NCBI GenBank assembly: GCA_903929035.1
Contig: CAIYTF010000091.1
Span: forward strand, 30,503-94,502
DNA: 64,000 bases
Source of the DNA: an uncultured Ignavibacteriales bacterium
GTDB taxonomy: Bacteria; Bacteroidota; Ignavibacteria; Ignavibacteriales; Ignavibacteriaceae
Reading direction: 5' to 3'
Below are positions 17,218 through 25,986 of this stretch, piece by piece. A program made the translations under genes and the position numbers. Below the pieces are notes generated by a model, which made no database searches, had not been told where the DNA came from, and saw nothing but the letters and a program-made list of their open reading frames with translations. Numbering within the stretch: position 1 is the stretch's first letter; every line of letters begins with the position of its first letter.

Positions 17218-17252
17218 TTTAGGATTCGTTCAGAAATAACTTAACACGCATA
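17218..17252 (+). repeat. partial copy of the ~105-bp dispersed repeat, copy B
   Basis: TTTAGGATTCGTTCAGAAAT followed by AACTTAACAC matches the left end of copies A and D and then diverges. It lies just upstream of the broken pRiA4b ORF-3 gene. Confidence 0.5.
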
Positions 17253-17289
17253 ATGATTCTTTCAAATACCCTAATCTTTAAGTCAAAAT

Positions 17290-17724
17290 TTACGGGGTCC
17301 CTGATATATAATGCATCAATTGCCCGATTAAATCTTTCATTTCGGAAATCGTTTCTTTAACGATATCCCCAATGGAAATTATGCCGACAACTTTGCCGTT
17401 TTCAATTACAGGCAGATGACGAATTTTTTTATCGGTTACTAATTCCATACATTCTTCAATGAGTTGATCGGGGTTTACTGAAATTAGATCCGCCGACATA
17501 ATTTCTTTAACAGGCATATCCTTTGAATGCCTGCCTTGCAGCACTACTTTCCTTGCATAATCCCGCTCCGAAAAAATTCCCTTAATGTCACCATCAGCTA
17601 TAACTAATACAGCCCCGATGTCTTTATCAGACATTAATTGAAGAGCATCAAAAACCGTTGTATCGGGCTGAACCGACCAAATCAAAGAACCTTTAGCTTT
17701 TAGAATATCCTTTACAAGTCTCAT
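17290..17724 (-). CDS. tandem CBS-domain protein
   Basis: 144 residues made almost entirely of two CBS domains (about residues 8-62 and 73-130), with the typical pattern VLVIADGDIKGIFSERD and HLPVIENGKVVGIISIGD. Stand-alone CBS pairs usually sense adenine nucleotides or regulate a partner protein. No partner gene is adjacent. It is monocistronic between the broken pRiA4b ORF-3 gene and a long non-coding stretch. Confidence 0.88.
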   Translation of the reverse strand: MRLVKDILKAKGSLIWSVQPDTTVFDALQLMSDKDIGAVLVIADGDIKGIFSERDYARKVVLQGRHSKDMPVKEIMSADLISVNPDQLIEECMELVTDKKIRHLPVIENGKVVGIISIGDIVKETISEMKDLIGQLMHYISGTP

Positions 17725-18149
17725 AGTACCATCCTGTTAATTGATTACATTCAAATTTGTTTAATGTTAAAATAGTAAATAAAATAAAAATAAAAAATAA
17801 AAAATAAACTTTGGAATTGTAATTAAAAAATTTGACTAAGGACTTGTTCAGAAATGATATTAACACTTTCTCAAGCGAAGACGCGAAGGTTATCTTTAAG
17901 AGATATAAAAGTTATTTGTGCACGAACACTAATTCCTGAAATTCTTGGTGCAAATATAAAAACGGCTGCAAAAGTATTAATCGTAAAGTTTGAACAAGCG
18001 AAAATATCCTTTATCAAGTAATCCTCGGGATGGTAATAAATCCATTAACACAGAAATTATTCCAATCCCACAGCGTCTGTCATTAATTATCCGAACAAAA
18101 TTGTAAATTAACATATATATTTCTTTTTTTTTGTTAAAGCATAATATTA
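17725..18149. other. divergent intergenic region with low-complexity tract and repeat
   Basis: 425 bp between the CBS gene (minus) and the chemosensory operon (plus). It holds an A-rich tract of AAAATAA-like units (17775-17810) and repeat copy C (17837-17935). I see no gene in the remainder. The promoter of the chemosensory operon is expected here; TATATATTTC near 18112-18121 is only a weak candidate. Confidence 0.5.
17837..17935 (+). repeat. dispersed ~105-bp MITE-like repeat, copy C
   Basis: Starts TAAGGACTTGTTCAGAAATG, has the core CTCAAGCGAAGACGCGAAGG and ends near GTTATTTGTGCACGAACACT. The internal part is shorter than in copies A and D. Confidence 0.65.
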
Positions 18150-18605
18150 ATGGATAGCAGCTTAATACTTTTCCGGATAGACCAATTCAATTGTGCCCTG
18201 CCAATTGAATATGACCCGTATTGCTTTCGTGCTGTCAAGATTCAATCCATCCCGATTGATGTGCCTTTCTTTCAGGGCACGGTTGATTTTCACGGCAGTA
18301 ATATTCCGGTTTTTAATCTCAGGAAAAAATTTTCACTTCCTGCCAAAGATTTAAACCCGCGGCAAACAATGATAAAATTGAGAACTCGTCAAAATTATAT
18401 AATTATCATCGCGGATACAGTTGCCGGATTCACGCGGGTTATGCAGGAAGAGATTAATCCAATAACCGGAGTGAACGATACAGCACTGCCTTTTGCGGCG
18501 TCTTTTTTCCGCGAAAATGAAAAATATTTACTGCTAAATTTTAATATTCTTATCGATGGCGAGGACCTTATAGCCATTGATTCAATATACTCTAACGTCA
18601 ATTAA
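18150..18605 (+). CDS. cheW: CheW-like chemosensory coupling protein (first)
   Basis: 151 residues forming a single CheW fold. It has the pattern of strands around FFQGTVDFHGSNIPVFNLRK, comparable to the conserved GxxNxRGxxxPVxDL core of CheW. It should couple the operon's chemoreceptor to the CheA kinase at the membrane. First gene of the Wsp-like operon, corresponding in position to WspB. The next gene starts 17 bp downstream of its stop. Confidence 0.82.
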   Translation: MDSSLILFRIDQFNCALPIEYDPYCFRAVKIQSIPIDVPFFQGTVDFHGSNIPVFNLRKKFSLPAKDLNPRQTMIKLRTRQNYIIIIADTVAGFTRVMQEEINPITGVNDTALPFAASFFRENEKYLLLNFNILIDGEDLIAIDSIYSNVN

Positions 18606-18621
18606 CACTTTGAGCATCCAA

Positions 18622-20124
18622 ATGAGTTTTAGTTTAGAGCTTCGTGAGTTTGAAAGTATTGCAGCCCTGATTAACTCTCTCACGGGACTTTATTATTCTA
18701 TCGATCGAAAGAATGATTTAGAGAAAGGACTTTACGCTGCTGCACTTGAGCTAAATTATACCAATAAACACGAGTTAATAAAAAGACTGCTCACGGGGCA
18801 AATAACAGATGAAATAAAACAATCTCTTGTCCGGGGACTAACGATTGGTGAAACATATTTATTCCGCGAAGCCGGTGTCCTGACTTTACTCATCGATTCA
18901 CTCAAACCCATAATAGAACAACGCCGTGCCGAAAATAAGATGCTGCGTATATGGAGCGCGGGCTGCTGTACGGGAGAGGAAGCCTATTCTTTAGCTATTA
19001 TGCTAAACAGAGCTATCCCTGACATTGACAAATGGAACCTATCTATTCTTGGCACTGATATAAATCAAACATTTTTAGATAAAGCTCGTGCCGGAACATA
19101 TCGCGGCTGGTCTTTCAGAGGTATCGCGAACGAATATAAAAACAGCTATTTTACCCAAATTGCCGAGGACAATTACCAAGTTATACCGAGAATTAAGAAC
19201 CACGTGAGGTTTGAATATCTCAACTTATTCGAGAGCAATTATCCATCTCCCATTACCGGCACAAATAATATTGATATTATTCTATGCAGGAATGTTCTTA
19301 TGTACTTTAATGAAGCAGGCAGGCTAACAATACTAAATAAATTCCATAAGTGTCTTACGCAAACCGGATTTTTAGCACTTAGTCTCACCGAACTTGGATA
19401 TATTGATAAAAATTTATTCGATACAATAGTGCAAGAGAACCTTTTTGTGTTTAGTAAGAGGTCTATGTATCAATCCTATACTCCGAAACAAACTTGGATG
19501 AATGCCAATGCAGACTTGGATACGATCGTATTGCTATCTACTAAAGACCAATATGCGCGAGCAGAAGTTAGTCCAAAATCTCCATCTCCAGGATTTGCAG
19601 ATATTCTTAGAGAGGCTCTCCACGCGCGTGAAAGTTTGCTCGTAGAAAAAAGCGAGCTGCTTTTCAATCAGTTGATTACCACGCCTGCCTTCTTGAATTC
19701 AGCAACCGCCGAAGAAAAAGAAATTATATACGAACATACAGCTAAAAACTTTGCCAATACAAATCGCCTTCAGGAAGCGAAACAAGTACTTGAATCCGCG
19801 CTGATTGATTTAAAGCTCAGTGTTAAATTGCTTCTTATTTATGCACATATACTCTTGGAACTCGATCAAGCTGAAGAGGCTGTTGCAACTCTTAAGAAAT
19901 GTATTTTTCTCGATCAATCCTGTATAGCGGCACACTATTTTATTGCAATAGCTTATAGAAAATTATCACGACCAAAAGAATCGGTAAAATACTTTGACGC
20001 TGTCACGAAATTAATTGGTTCGCTTCCTCCGGAGCAATATATTGCAGGAATGGACACAACAACCATTGCCGAGTTAAAGAATATTATTGCCTTATCGGAA
20101 AATTCAACAGGACTAAGAATATAA
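18622..20124 (+). CDS. cheR: CheR-type protein-glutamate methyltransferase with C-terminal TPR region
   Basis: About 500 residues from the ATG at 18622. The frame is open from 18577, but that start would overlap cheW and add an unrelated leader. The CheR N-terminal helical domain is followed by the methyltransferase with IWSAGCCTGEEAYSLA (SAM site), GTDINQ and LCRNVLMYF. Residues ~350-490 are helical and TPR-like (AHILLELDQAEEAVATL, AAHYFIAIAYRKL). CheR fused to TPRs is typical of WspC and FrzF-type alternative systems. It methylates receptor glutamates. The operon is interrupted immediately downstream by a restriction-modification-like cassette. Confidence 0.9.
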   Translation: MSFSLELREFESIAALINSLTGLYYSIDRKNDLEKGLYAAALELNYTNKHELIKRLLTGQITDEIKQSLVRGLTIGETYLFREAGVLTLLIDSLKPIIEQRRAENKMLRIWSAGCCTGEEAYSLAIMLNRAIPDIDKWNLSILGTDINQTFLDKARAGTYRGWSFRGIANEYKNSYFTQIAEDNYQVIPRIKNHVRFEYLNLFESNYPSPITGTNNIDIILCRNVLMYFNEAGRLTILNKFHKCLTQTGFLALSLTELGYIDKNLFDTIVQENLFVFSKRSMYQSYTPKQTWMNANADLDTIVLLSTKDQYARAEVSPKSPSPGFADILREALHARESLLVEKSELLFNQLITTPAFLNSATAEEKEIIYEHTAKNFANTNRLQEAKQVLESALIDLKLSVKLLLIYAHILLELDQAEEAVATLKKCIFLDQSCIAAHYFIAIAYRKLSRPKESVKYFDAVTKLIGSLPPEQYIAGMDTTTIAELKNIIALSENSTGLRI

Positions 20125-20357
20125 ATGTGCTATGAGAGGTTATTATCATCTTTTCATCAGCATTAAAATGTAGCTTGAAGCCTTTTCCCGTTTATATTTG
20201 GATCGGAGGAAGTTTAGAAAGCGGGAGTGCCACGAATTTTTGGGTTAATGCCAAATGGTGCCATTATTTTTTTCTATTTCACTTATCTGGAAATATTCTG
20301 TATATTGAAAGAAACAACTAAAATTTTAACAATGAAATTATTCTATTCCGATTAAAT
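20125..20357. other. junction between cheR and the R-M-like cassette
   Basis: 233 bp with no gene seen. It probably contains the left boundary of the inserted cassette and its promoter. No direct repeat with the right boundary (23536-23584) was apparent by eye. Confidence 0.4.
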
Positions 20358-21647
20358 ATGCATAAAAAAATCACTACAGATATTGGAAATGTTAAAGAGC
20401 CTCTATGGAGTTTATTTGCATATAAGGAATTGCTGTCCCACTCGGTCGCGGACGATACGAAAAGTTTAAAAATTGTGTCTTTATTCAGCGGTTGCGGAGG
20501 ACTTGACTTAGGATTTACCGGAAATTTTAAATTTCGCGATAAATATTATAATAAAAACGAATATTCTATCATCTTCTCAAACGATATAGACCCAGCCGCG
20601 ACACTTGTTTACAACAGCAATTCAAAGTTTTTACAACATCCGATCGTTAAAGACGATATTCGCAATATATCGGAACAAGATATTCCAGATTTCGATTTTC
20701 TAATTGCCGGATTCCCGTGTCAACCATTCTCCAATGCAGGGTTACGCAAAGGCGTGGATGATTATAGAGGGACTCTCTTTCAAGATACAATTAAAATATT
20801 AGAATACGGTTTAGGTCAAAAAAGCAAGCCTATCGGTTTCCTTTTTGAAAATGTTCGCGGAATTATGTCGACAAAAATGCCAAATGGAACGTTGGTTCCT
20901 GATGAAATCGTTAAGCGAACCGAGAAATTGGGATATAAAACAAATTATAAGCTCATTCAGTCGAGTGAATATGGAGTGCCTTCTAACAGATTTCGACTTA
21001 TAATTATTGGAATTAGAGAAGATATCGGATATTTCGATTATAATACATTGTACGATGTTGTTGAAAAATTCGATATTCCCAACATTAGACAAAACCCATA
21101 CGATTTATATTTAGGCTCAGTGCTTTGCGATATACCGGAAAATTCTGCTCAAAGAAACGACTTTTGGGCATACTCTCCTTCAGGGCAATATATGGTAGAA
21201 AAAATTGGAATTTGTTCCGATGGTAAGACACAGCTTGAGAAATTCAAAAAAAGAGAACCTATTGAATTAATGTCTCCGACCATTTCAACCGGAAGATCTT
21301 GGAAAAATATGAATTATCAAGATATGTCAGAAAGATTCAGGAAAATATTCAACGATCCGCAAAAATATCATTCGCCAAATTTTTATCGGCGTTTCGCGTT
21401 AGGTGAAATTAATGGTACAATCACTGCATCTGCTCAACCGGAAAATTGCGGAATAACACATCCGTTTGAAAATAGGAGATTCACAATCCGTGAAATAGCG
21501 AGAATTCAATCGTTTCCGGATAACTTTGTTTTTCCCTATAAGAAAATTGCCGATGCCTATAAGGTAATAGGAAATGCTGTTCCGCCTATACTCGGTTGGG
21601 TACTGGCAAAATCATTAACCGAATTTTTAAAGCAACGGTGTAAATGA
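20358..21647 (+). CDS. DNA (cytosine-5-)-methyltransferase
   Basis: 429 residues with all key C5-methyltransferase motifs: I (LFSGCGGLDLGF, residues 42-53), IV with the catalytic Cys121 in GFPCQPFSNAG, VI (FENVRG), VIII (SNRFRLIIIG), and X near the C-terminus (VIGNAVPP). The target-recognition region lies between VIII and IX; its specificity cannot be read. It is the first gene of a three-gene cassette with 4-bp ATGA overlaps, as in a type II restriction-modification system. It would protect host DNA from the partner nuclease. Confidence 0.93.
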   Translation: MHKKITTDIGNVKEPLWSLFAYKELLSHSVADDTKSLKIVSLFSGCGGLDLGFTGNFKFRDKYYNKNEYSIIFSNDIDPAATLVYNSNSKFLQHPIVKDDIRNISEQDIPDFDFLIAGFPCQPFSNAGLRKGVDDYRGTLFQDTIKILEYGLGQKSKPIGFLFENVRGIMSTKMPNGTLVPDEIVKRTEKLGYKTNYKLIQSSEYGVPSNRFRLIIIGIREDIGYFDYNTLYDVVEKFDIPNIRQNPYDLYLGSVLCDIPENSAQRNDFWAYSPSGQYMVEKIGICSDGKTQLEKFKKREPIELMSPTISTGRSWKNMNYQDMSERFRKIFNDPQKYHSPNFYRRFALGEINGTITASAQPENCGITHPFENRRFTIREIARIQSFPDNFVFPYKKIADAYKVIGNAVPPILGWVLAKSLTEFLKQRCK

Positions 21648-22960
21648 TAAATCACAAAAAAGCCTATTTGCTTGGACTGTTAGCGGGTGGCGGGAAAATT
21701 TCAAATGAAGCATTCACTATAGAATTGCCGTTTGCAAAATGGGGTATGGACCCAAAAAATATGAATATGATTGCCAATGACATATTAACAAAAATTTCGG
21801 CATACTTTAAAGATGAATATAATTTCAATGCAACTTATGAGATAGGAAACAAACGATGGATCATCAAACCGGTTCAATGTTCAGATATTAATTGCATTAA
21901 AGATGACCTATCTGAATTGGGTTTACCCACAATGGGGTTCTTACTACACAACGCGGACTTAACCATAGCGAAAAGAATTTTAACCGGTATCGCGGTTGAA
22001 AGTTTTCTATCTGGTATTTTTGATACGAGAGGAAGTTTAGCGGCATCTCATAGAAGATTTAACGATCACGCTCCAACAGTTTCTCTTGAAATTCCGGGGA
22101 GTACAAATAATTTTAAATTTGTGGTTCAACTTTGTTCCTGGCTAACAGAACTTGGTTCGATAACGGACCAAATATTATATAATCATCCCTGCCAACATTC
22201 AGCTGCCGACCCTACTTATAAAAACTGGAAAAAAGGTTTCAAGATACGGTTCCTCATAAAGTCATTCATTACCAATCATTCTTTCGCGATGAAATCAAAA
22301 TCTTTCGATGCAAATAAGATTGAAGAGTACCAAAAAGTTAGCGATCAAACTCCCTGTATATCAAGAAGAATTAGCACGCCAAGTCCTGTGTCAATACATA
22401 TAGATATTAACTCTACAAAATTACCCATAGATGTAAGGAATAAGCTATTTTTCCATTACCTGCATTTTTGCGCGGTTTTAGGTTGTCCGTTTGCACCTCT
22501 TCAAGAAGTAAAAAATATTGTTAAAGATGCCTGCAAATATATATCAGTTTTCCCACGACTATCCAAAGGAAATGCTGATGTGATATTTTCAAAATATGAA
22601 TCAATAACTAAAAAATATTTATTCGATTCCGAGTATGAGACAATTCAATTCACTGTAAAAGAAATCACACGAAATGCGGATTTTCAAGAATACAAAGAAT
22701 TATCAAGCGGATTAGCGTATCTATTATCACCAGTTCTAAATGGGAAACGGCATATTGGTTCACAAAACAAAATAATTGAATCAAACGACAGTGCTATGAT
22801 TAAAGTTATTAAGCCAAAATTAATTTTCTCTGCCCCAATATGTTTGTTCAATCCTATCAATCAACGAGCAATAATAATCTCCACTGTTGTTGGTGAGTTT
22901 AATACGCGAGTAGTCAAGCCATTATTCAATATAGAAAATCTCGAAGTCATATTAAGATGA
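21644..22960 (+). CDS. LAGLIDADG-like protein of an R-M-like cassette
   Basis: 438 residues. Two LAGLIDADG-like motifs are ~110 residues apart: AYLLGLLAGGGKIS (residues 7-20) and FLSGIFDTRGS (121-131). Each is followed by sequence fitting the beta-rich half-domain of the fold. The acidic residue that normally binds metal at the end of each motif is Gly in the first and Arg in the second, so I infer a DNA-binding but not cutting domain. Residues ~240-438 are not recognised. The start overlaps the methyltransferase stop by 4 bp, and the stop overlaps the nuclease-like gene by 4 bp. It may supply sequence recognition for the next protein. An alternative reading is a WhiA-like or decayed homing endonuclease. 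Confidence 0.6.
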   Translation: MINHKKAYLLGLLAGGGKISNEAFTIELPFAKWGMDPKNMNMIANDILTKISAYFKDEYNFNATYEIGNKRWIIKPVQCSDINCIKDDLSELGLPTMGFLLHNADLTIAKRILTGIAVESFLSGIFDTRGSLAASHRRFNDHAPTVSLEIPGSTNNFKFVVQLCSWLTELGSITDQILYNHPCQHSAADPTYKNWKKGFKIRFLIKSFITNHSFAMKSKSFDANKIEEYQKVSDQTPCISRRISTPSPVSIHIDINSTKLPIDVRNKLFFHYLHFCAVLGCPFAPLQEVKNIVKDACKYISVFPRLSKGNADVIFSKYESITKKYLFDSEYETIQFTVKEITRNADFQEYKELSSGLAYLLSPVLNGKRHIGSQNKIIESNDSAMIKVIKPKLIFSAPICLFNPINQRAIIISTVVGEFNTRVVKPLFNIENLEVILR

Positions 22961-23535
22961 GTGAAATTGATTTTTACCCCGAACTATGCGTAAAGTTGGA
23001 AAAATACCTGTTGTCATATTTGCCAAAAAGAACAACTATTAAATATGCTTACAATAACAATCTTTCCAATTTAATTCGTGATATTGAAATAGATTTTAAC
23101 ATCAAGAGTAGTATTTCAAATTCATATCTGCCTAATCTAAAATTGGATATTCTAATCGGAATCAATTTATCTGGTGATGATGACATTATTTACTTGCTTT
23201 TTGAAGTGAAACACCTAAAACAATTAAGTTTGGCTGATTATTCACAACTAACCGGTTATCTTCAAGTCGCAAAACAAATAAAATTTGGATTTCTGCTTAT
23301 AGTCCTAAAAGAAGATTCAAGTTCTCAATTGTCTAATGTTTTCAGCGACATAATTAATATGAAAAGCTTGCCAATGGATTGGGAAATTATATTTGCTCAA
23401 TCAGGTACTCAATACTCGTTTAACACGGGAATCTGCTACTATGTTCCCAATAATGGAATTGACTGGATTGATGCTAAAGAAGTAAATGGTATTTCGAGTT
23501 TCGAAAGACTTTCAACCCTTATTTTAAGCGAATAA
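22957..23535 (+). CDS. PD-(D/E)XK-like nuclease, putative restriction subunit
   Basis: 192 residues. A PD-(D/E)XK-like core can be read: an Asp at 64 in LKLDILIG, then a strand ending in E83-V-K85 (LLFEVKH), then a helix with Q97 (DYSQLTGYLQVAK) and a strand FGFLLIVLK. This is the order of catalytic elements in type II restriction enzymes and related nucleases. It is translationally coupled to the LAGLIDADG-like gene. It has little room for its own recognition domain, which fits a split restriction enzyme. The fold assignment comes from pattern only. Confidence 0.6.
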   Translation: MSEIDFYPELCVKLEKYLLSYLPKRTTIKYAYNNNLSNLIRDIEIDFNIKSSISNSYLPNLKLDILIGINLSGDDDIIYLLFEVKHLKQLSLADYSQLTGYLQVAKQIKFGFLLIVLKEDSSSQLSNVFSDIINMKSLPMDWEIIFAQSGTQYSFNTGICYYVPNNGIDWIDAKEVNGISSFERLSTLILSE

Positions 23536-23584
23536 TTATAATCCTATGATACTTTTATTCCATATTTTTGGGTAACAAATTAAG

Positions 23585-24184
23585 ATGAACCGGATAGCAT
23601 TGAAATCTATGCAAGATATTGTACGCGATAAACCAAAGGAGTTGATTGTAACCAATCAACAGAAAGAGGATATTGTCGGTTTCAACGCGGAACTGCTATC
23701 GCGGCGTGCTCAAATTCTCGCTAAACCGCTTCAACAAGAATTAATTGAAAAATCTATGACTGTTCTTCACTTTCAGCTTGCTTACGAGCAATACGCGGTG
23801 GAGACCAAGTATATTAAAGAAGTTCTTTTTGTTAAATCAATAACCCCGCTTCCGCTCACTCCAAAGTTTGTCCTTGGAGTGGTAAATATTTATGGTGAAA
23901 TTATCTCTGCTTTGGACATCCGTAAATTTTTCAATTTGCCCGGCGAACCGGTAAATGATCTAAACAGGTTACTTGTATTGCAAGATAACGATATGATATT
24001 CGGCGTTCTTGTTGACCGGATAAGAGAAATAATTGATATTCCTGTTAGTAAAATTATGAAGACAAGCCTATCTCTGACCGGCATTCATAGCAACTATATT
24101 CTTGGACTGACTGATGAAAAAATAATTGTTCTCAATGGCGGCGCGCTGATCAATGACCCGTCTATAATTATAAATCAAACCTAA
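23585..24184 (+). CDS. cheW: CheW-like chemosensory coupling protein (second)
   Basis: 199 residues. About 55 N-terminal residues precede a standard CheW domain, with LAYEQYAVETKYIKEV, GVVNIYGEIISALDIRKF and GVLVDRIREI. The position just before the receptor gene matches WspD. It would join receptor and CheA arrays. It restarts the chemosensory operon 49 bp after the R-M-like cassette. Confidence 0.9.
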   Translation: MNRIALKSMQDIVRDKPKELIVTNQQKEDIVGFNAELLSRRAQILAKPLQQELIEKSMTVLHFQLAYEQYAVETKYIKEVLFVKSITPLPLTPKFVLGVVNIYGEIISALDIRKFFNLPGEPVNDLNRLLVLQDNDMIFGVLVDRIREIIDIPVSKIMKTSLSLTGIHSNYILGLTDEKIIVLNGGALINDPSIIINQT

Positions 24185-24241
24185 ACAATCACTGCAGAGT
24201 ATGACACAATATTGTATAAATAAACACGTAAAGGAATCCCT

Positions 24242-25978
24242 ATGAAGTGGTTTATGAATTTTTCATTGCGGAATAAAATTGGTACCGCGTTAGGATTTAT
24301 TTCATTCTTTATTCTAATAATGGTAATAAACTCCTATATATTTCTTTCATCGCTTAAAGATGCTCAGAACGAGCTTAACGGGCAGTCTATCAGCCTTTCG
24401 ATGGAACTTTCAAAAGTTGATAGCCACGTGAATCATTTTCGCGCCCGCCTTTTCGCGGCAATAGCCGCGGGACACAACAATCACAGCGATTCCATTAGCG
24501 GCTATTTTTCTGATTTGAAGAGGGGAGAAAATGAAACGCTCAAGAATTTGGCTGCCTATAACCACGATGGTAAATATGAATTCGATCAATTGAAAACCCT
24601 AATTGATGCCTATATAAAATCTTCTGAAAATACTCTATTAAAAATCAAAACAGGCTCCGCCCTAAATTCAGAAATTATTGATGAACAAGCGCAGCGTGCT
24701 GAAGCCGTTTCAAGAATGTCTTCGATAATAGCAGCACAAATCCAGACCAATTTAATTGCAATAGCTCAAAGCAACTCGGAAAAAACGTTCAGGGTGCTTT
24801 TGCTAATACTTATTGCTTCATTAGTCTTTTTTGTTGCCACCGCCATAATTCTTGTGCAGTCAAATAAATTGGTAAGCGATCCACTCAACCAATTAGCCGA
24901 GGCATCGCAAAAAATTGCTATGGGCGATGTGAGCATTTCCGTGGCTTTTCTGGAAAGAACAGACGAAGTCGGAAGACTCTATAACGCGTTCAACAAAATG
25001 CTTTCCTCGCTCAACGAGATTGGAGCGGTTGCAAGTCAAATATCCGATGGTGATCTCACAGCACAGGCGATTCCAAAATCTGCTCAAGATACCATCGTGA
25101 ACTCGCTAAATAAAATGACGAACAATCTCCGGAAAATTATTTCTGAAAGTTTGGATACAATTTCTTCAATTAATCAAATTTCCGGGAATGTATTTTCTGC
25201 TGCTGCCCGCCTATCCGCGAGTTCAAATCAAACAGCAACCGCGATTGGTGAAACAACTGTTACTATCGAGGAAGTTAAACGGACATCAGAGGTGCTTAGT
25301 AAAAAAGCCAAAGAGATAAGCATCATTGCTCAAAAAGCTGCTGATATTTCAAGTATTGGACTAAAAGCCACTGAAGATACCATTCACGGTATCAATAATA
25401 TTGGAGGCCAAATGGCTACTATCGGCGAGAGTGCTATGCGTTTGAGCGAACAAAGTAGAACCATTGGCGATATTATCGCATCCGTCAGTGACATAGCTGA
25501 GCAGTCAAACTTGCTTGCTGTAAATGCCGCTATTGAAGCTGCTCGAGCCGGCGAACACGGCAAGAGTTTTGTTATTGTCGCTCAGGAAATTAAAAGTCTC
25601 GCGCAACAAAGTAAGCAGGCAACTCTACAGGTAAAAACCGCTCTTAATGATATTCAGAATGCTATCAACTCCACTGTAATGGCAACCGAACAAGGAGAAA
25701 AGATAGTTACTGCCGGAGTGAAACTTTCGCAACAGACTCTGGAATCAATTCATCAACTTTCGCAAACTATTACAGTTTTTACTGATATTTCAATGCAGAC
25801 TTCTGTTTCCAGTCAAGAGCAGTTTATTGGAATGGATCAGGTGGCAATTGCTATGGATAATATTAAAGTAGCAAGTACGCAAAATGCCGGAACAACCAAG
25901 GAGCTTGAACAGCTTGCCCGTAATCTTCAAAACATAGCCCGGAAATTAGATGGTATAAAAACTGTCTTTAAAGTCTGA
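24242..25978 (+). CDS. methyl-accepting chemotaxis protein
   Basis: 578 residues. TM1 is near residues 12-34, with a ~145-residue periplasmic four-helix-type sensor rich in Ser/Glu/Gln. TM2 is near 183-205, a HAMP domain at ~207-260, then a second HAMP-like stretch and the cytoplasmic signalling domain. The kinase-contact hairpin tip (about residues 417-440) contains the conserved [19 protein letters not shown]. The ligand is unknown. It is the only receptor in the operon (WspA position) and starts 58 bp after cheW. Confidence 0.93.
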   Translation: MKWFMNFSLRNKIGTALGFISFFILIMVINSYIFLSSLKDAQNELNGQSISLSMELSKVDSHVNHFRARLFAAIAAGHNNHSDSISGYFSDLKRGENETLKNLAAYNHDGKYEFDQLKTLIDAYIKSSENTLLKIKTGSALNSEIIDEQAQRAEAVSRMSSIIAAQIQTNLIAIAQSNSEKTFRVLLLILIASLVFFVATAIILVQSNKLVSDPLNQLAEASQKIAMGDVSISVAFLERTDEVGRLYNAFNKMLSSLNEIGAVASQISDGDLTAQAIPKSAQDTIVNSLNKMTNNLRKIISESLDTISSINQISGNVFSAAARLSASSNQTATAIGETTVTIEEVKRTSEVLSKKAKEISIIAQKAADISSIGLKATEDTIHGINNIGGQMATIGESAMRLSEQSRTIGDIIASVSDIAEQSNLLAVNAAIEAARAGEHGKSFVIVAQEIKSLAQQSKQATLQVKTALNDIQNAINSTVMATEQGEKIVTAGVKLSQQTLESIHQLSQTITVFTDISMQTSVSSQEQFIGMDQVAIAMDNIKVASTQNAGTTKELEQLARNLQNIARKLDGIKTVFKV

Positions 25979-25986
25979 CGAGTATA

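Noticed and set aside
21644..22960. Active homing endonuclease invading the methyltransferase operon
   Set aside because: The acidic catalytic positions of both LAGLIDADG motifs are replaced, and the gene is neatly overlapped with its neighbours rather than within an intron or intein.
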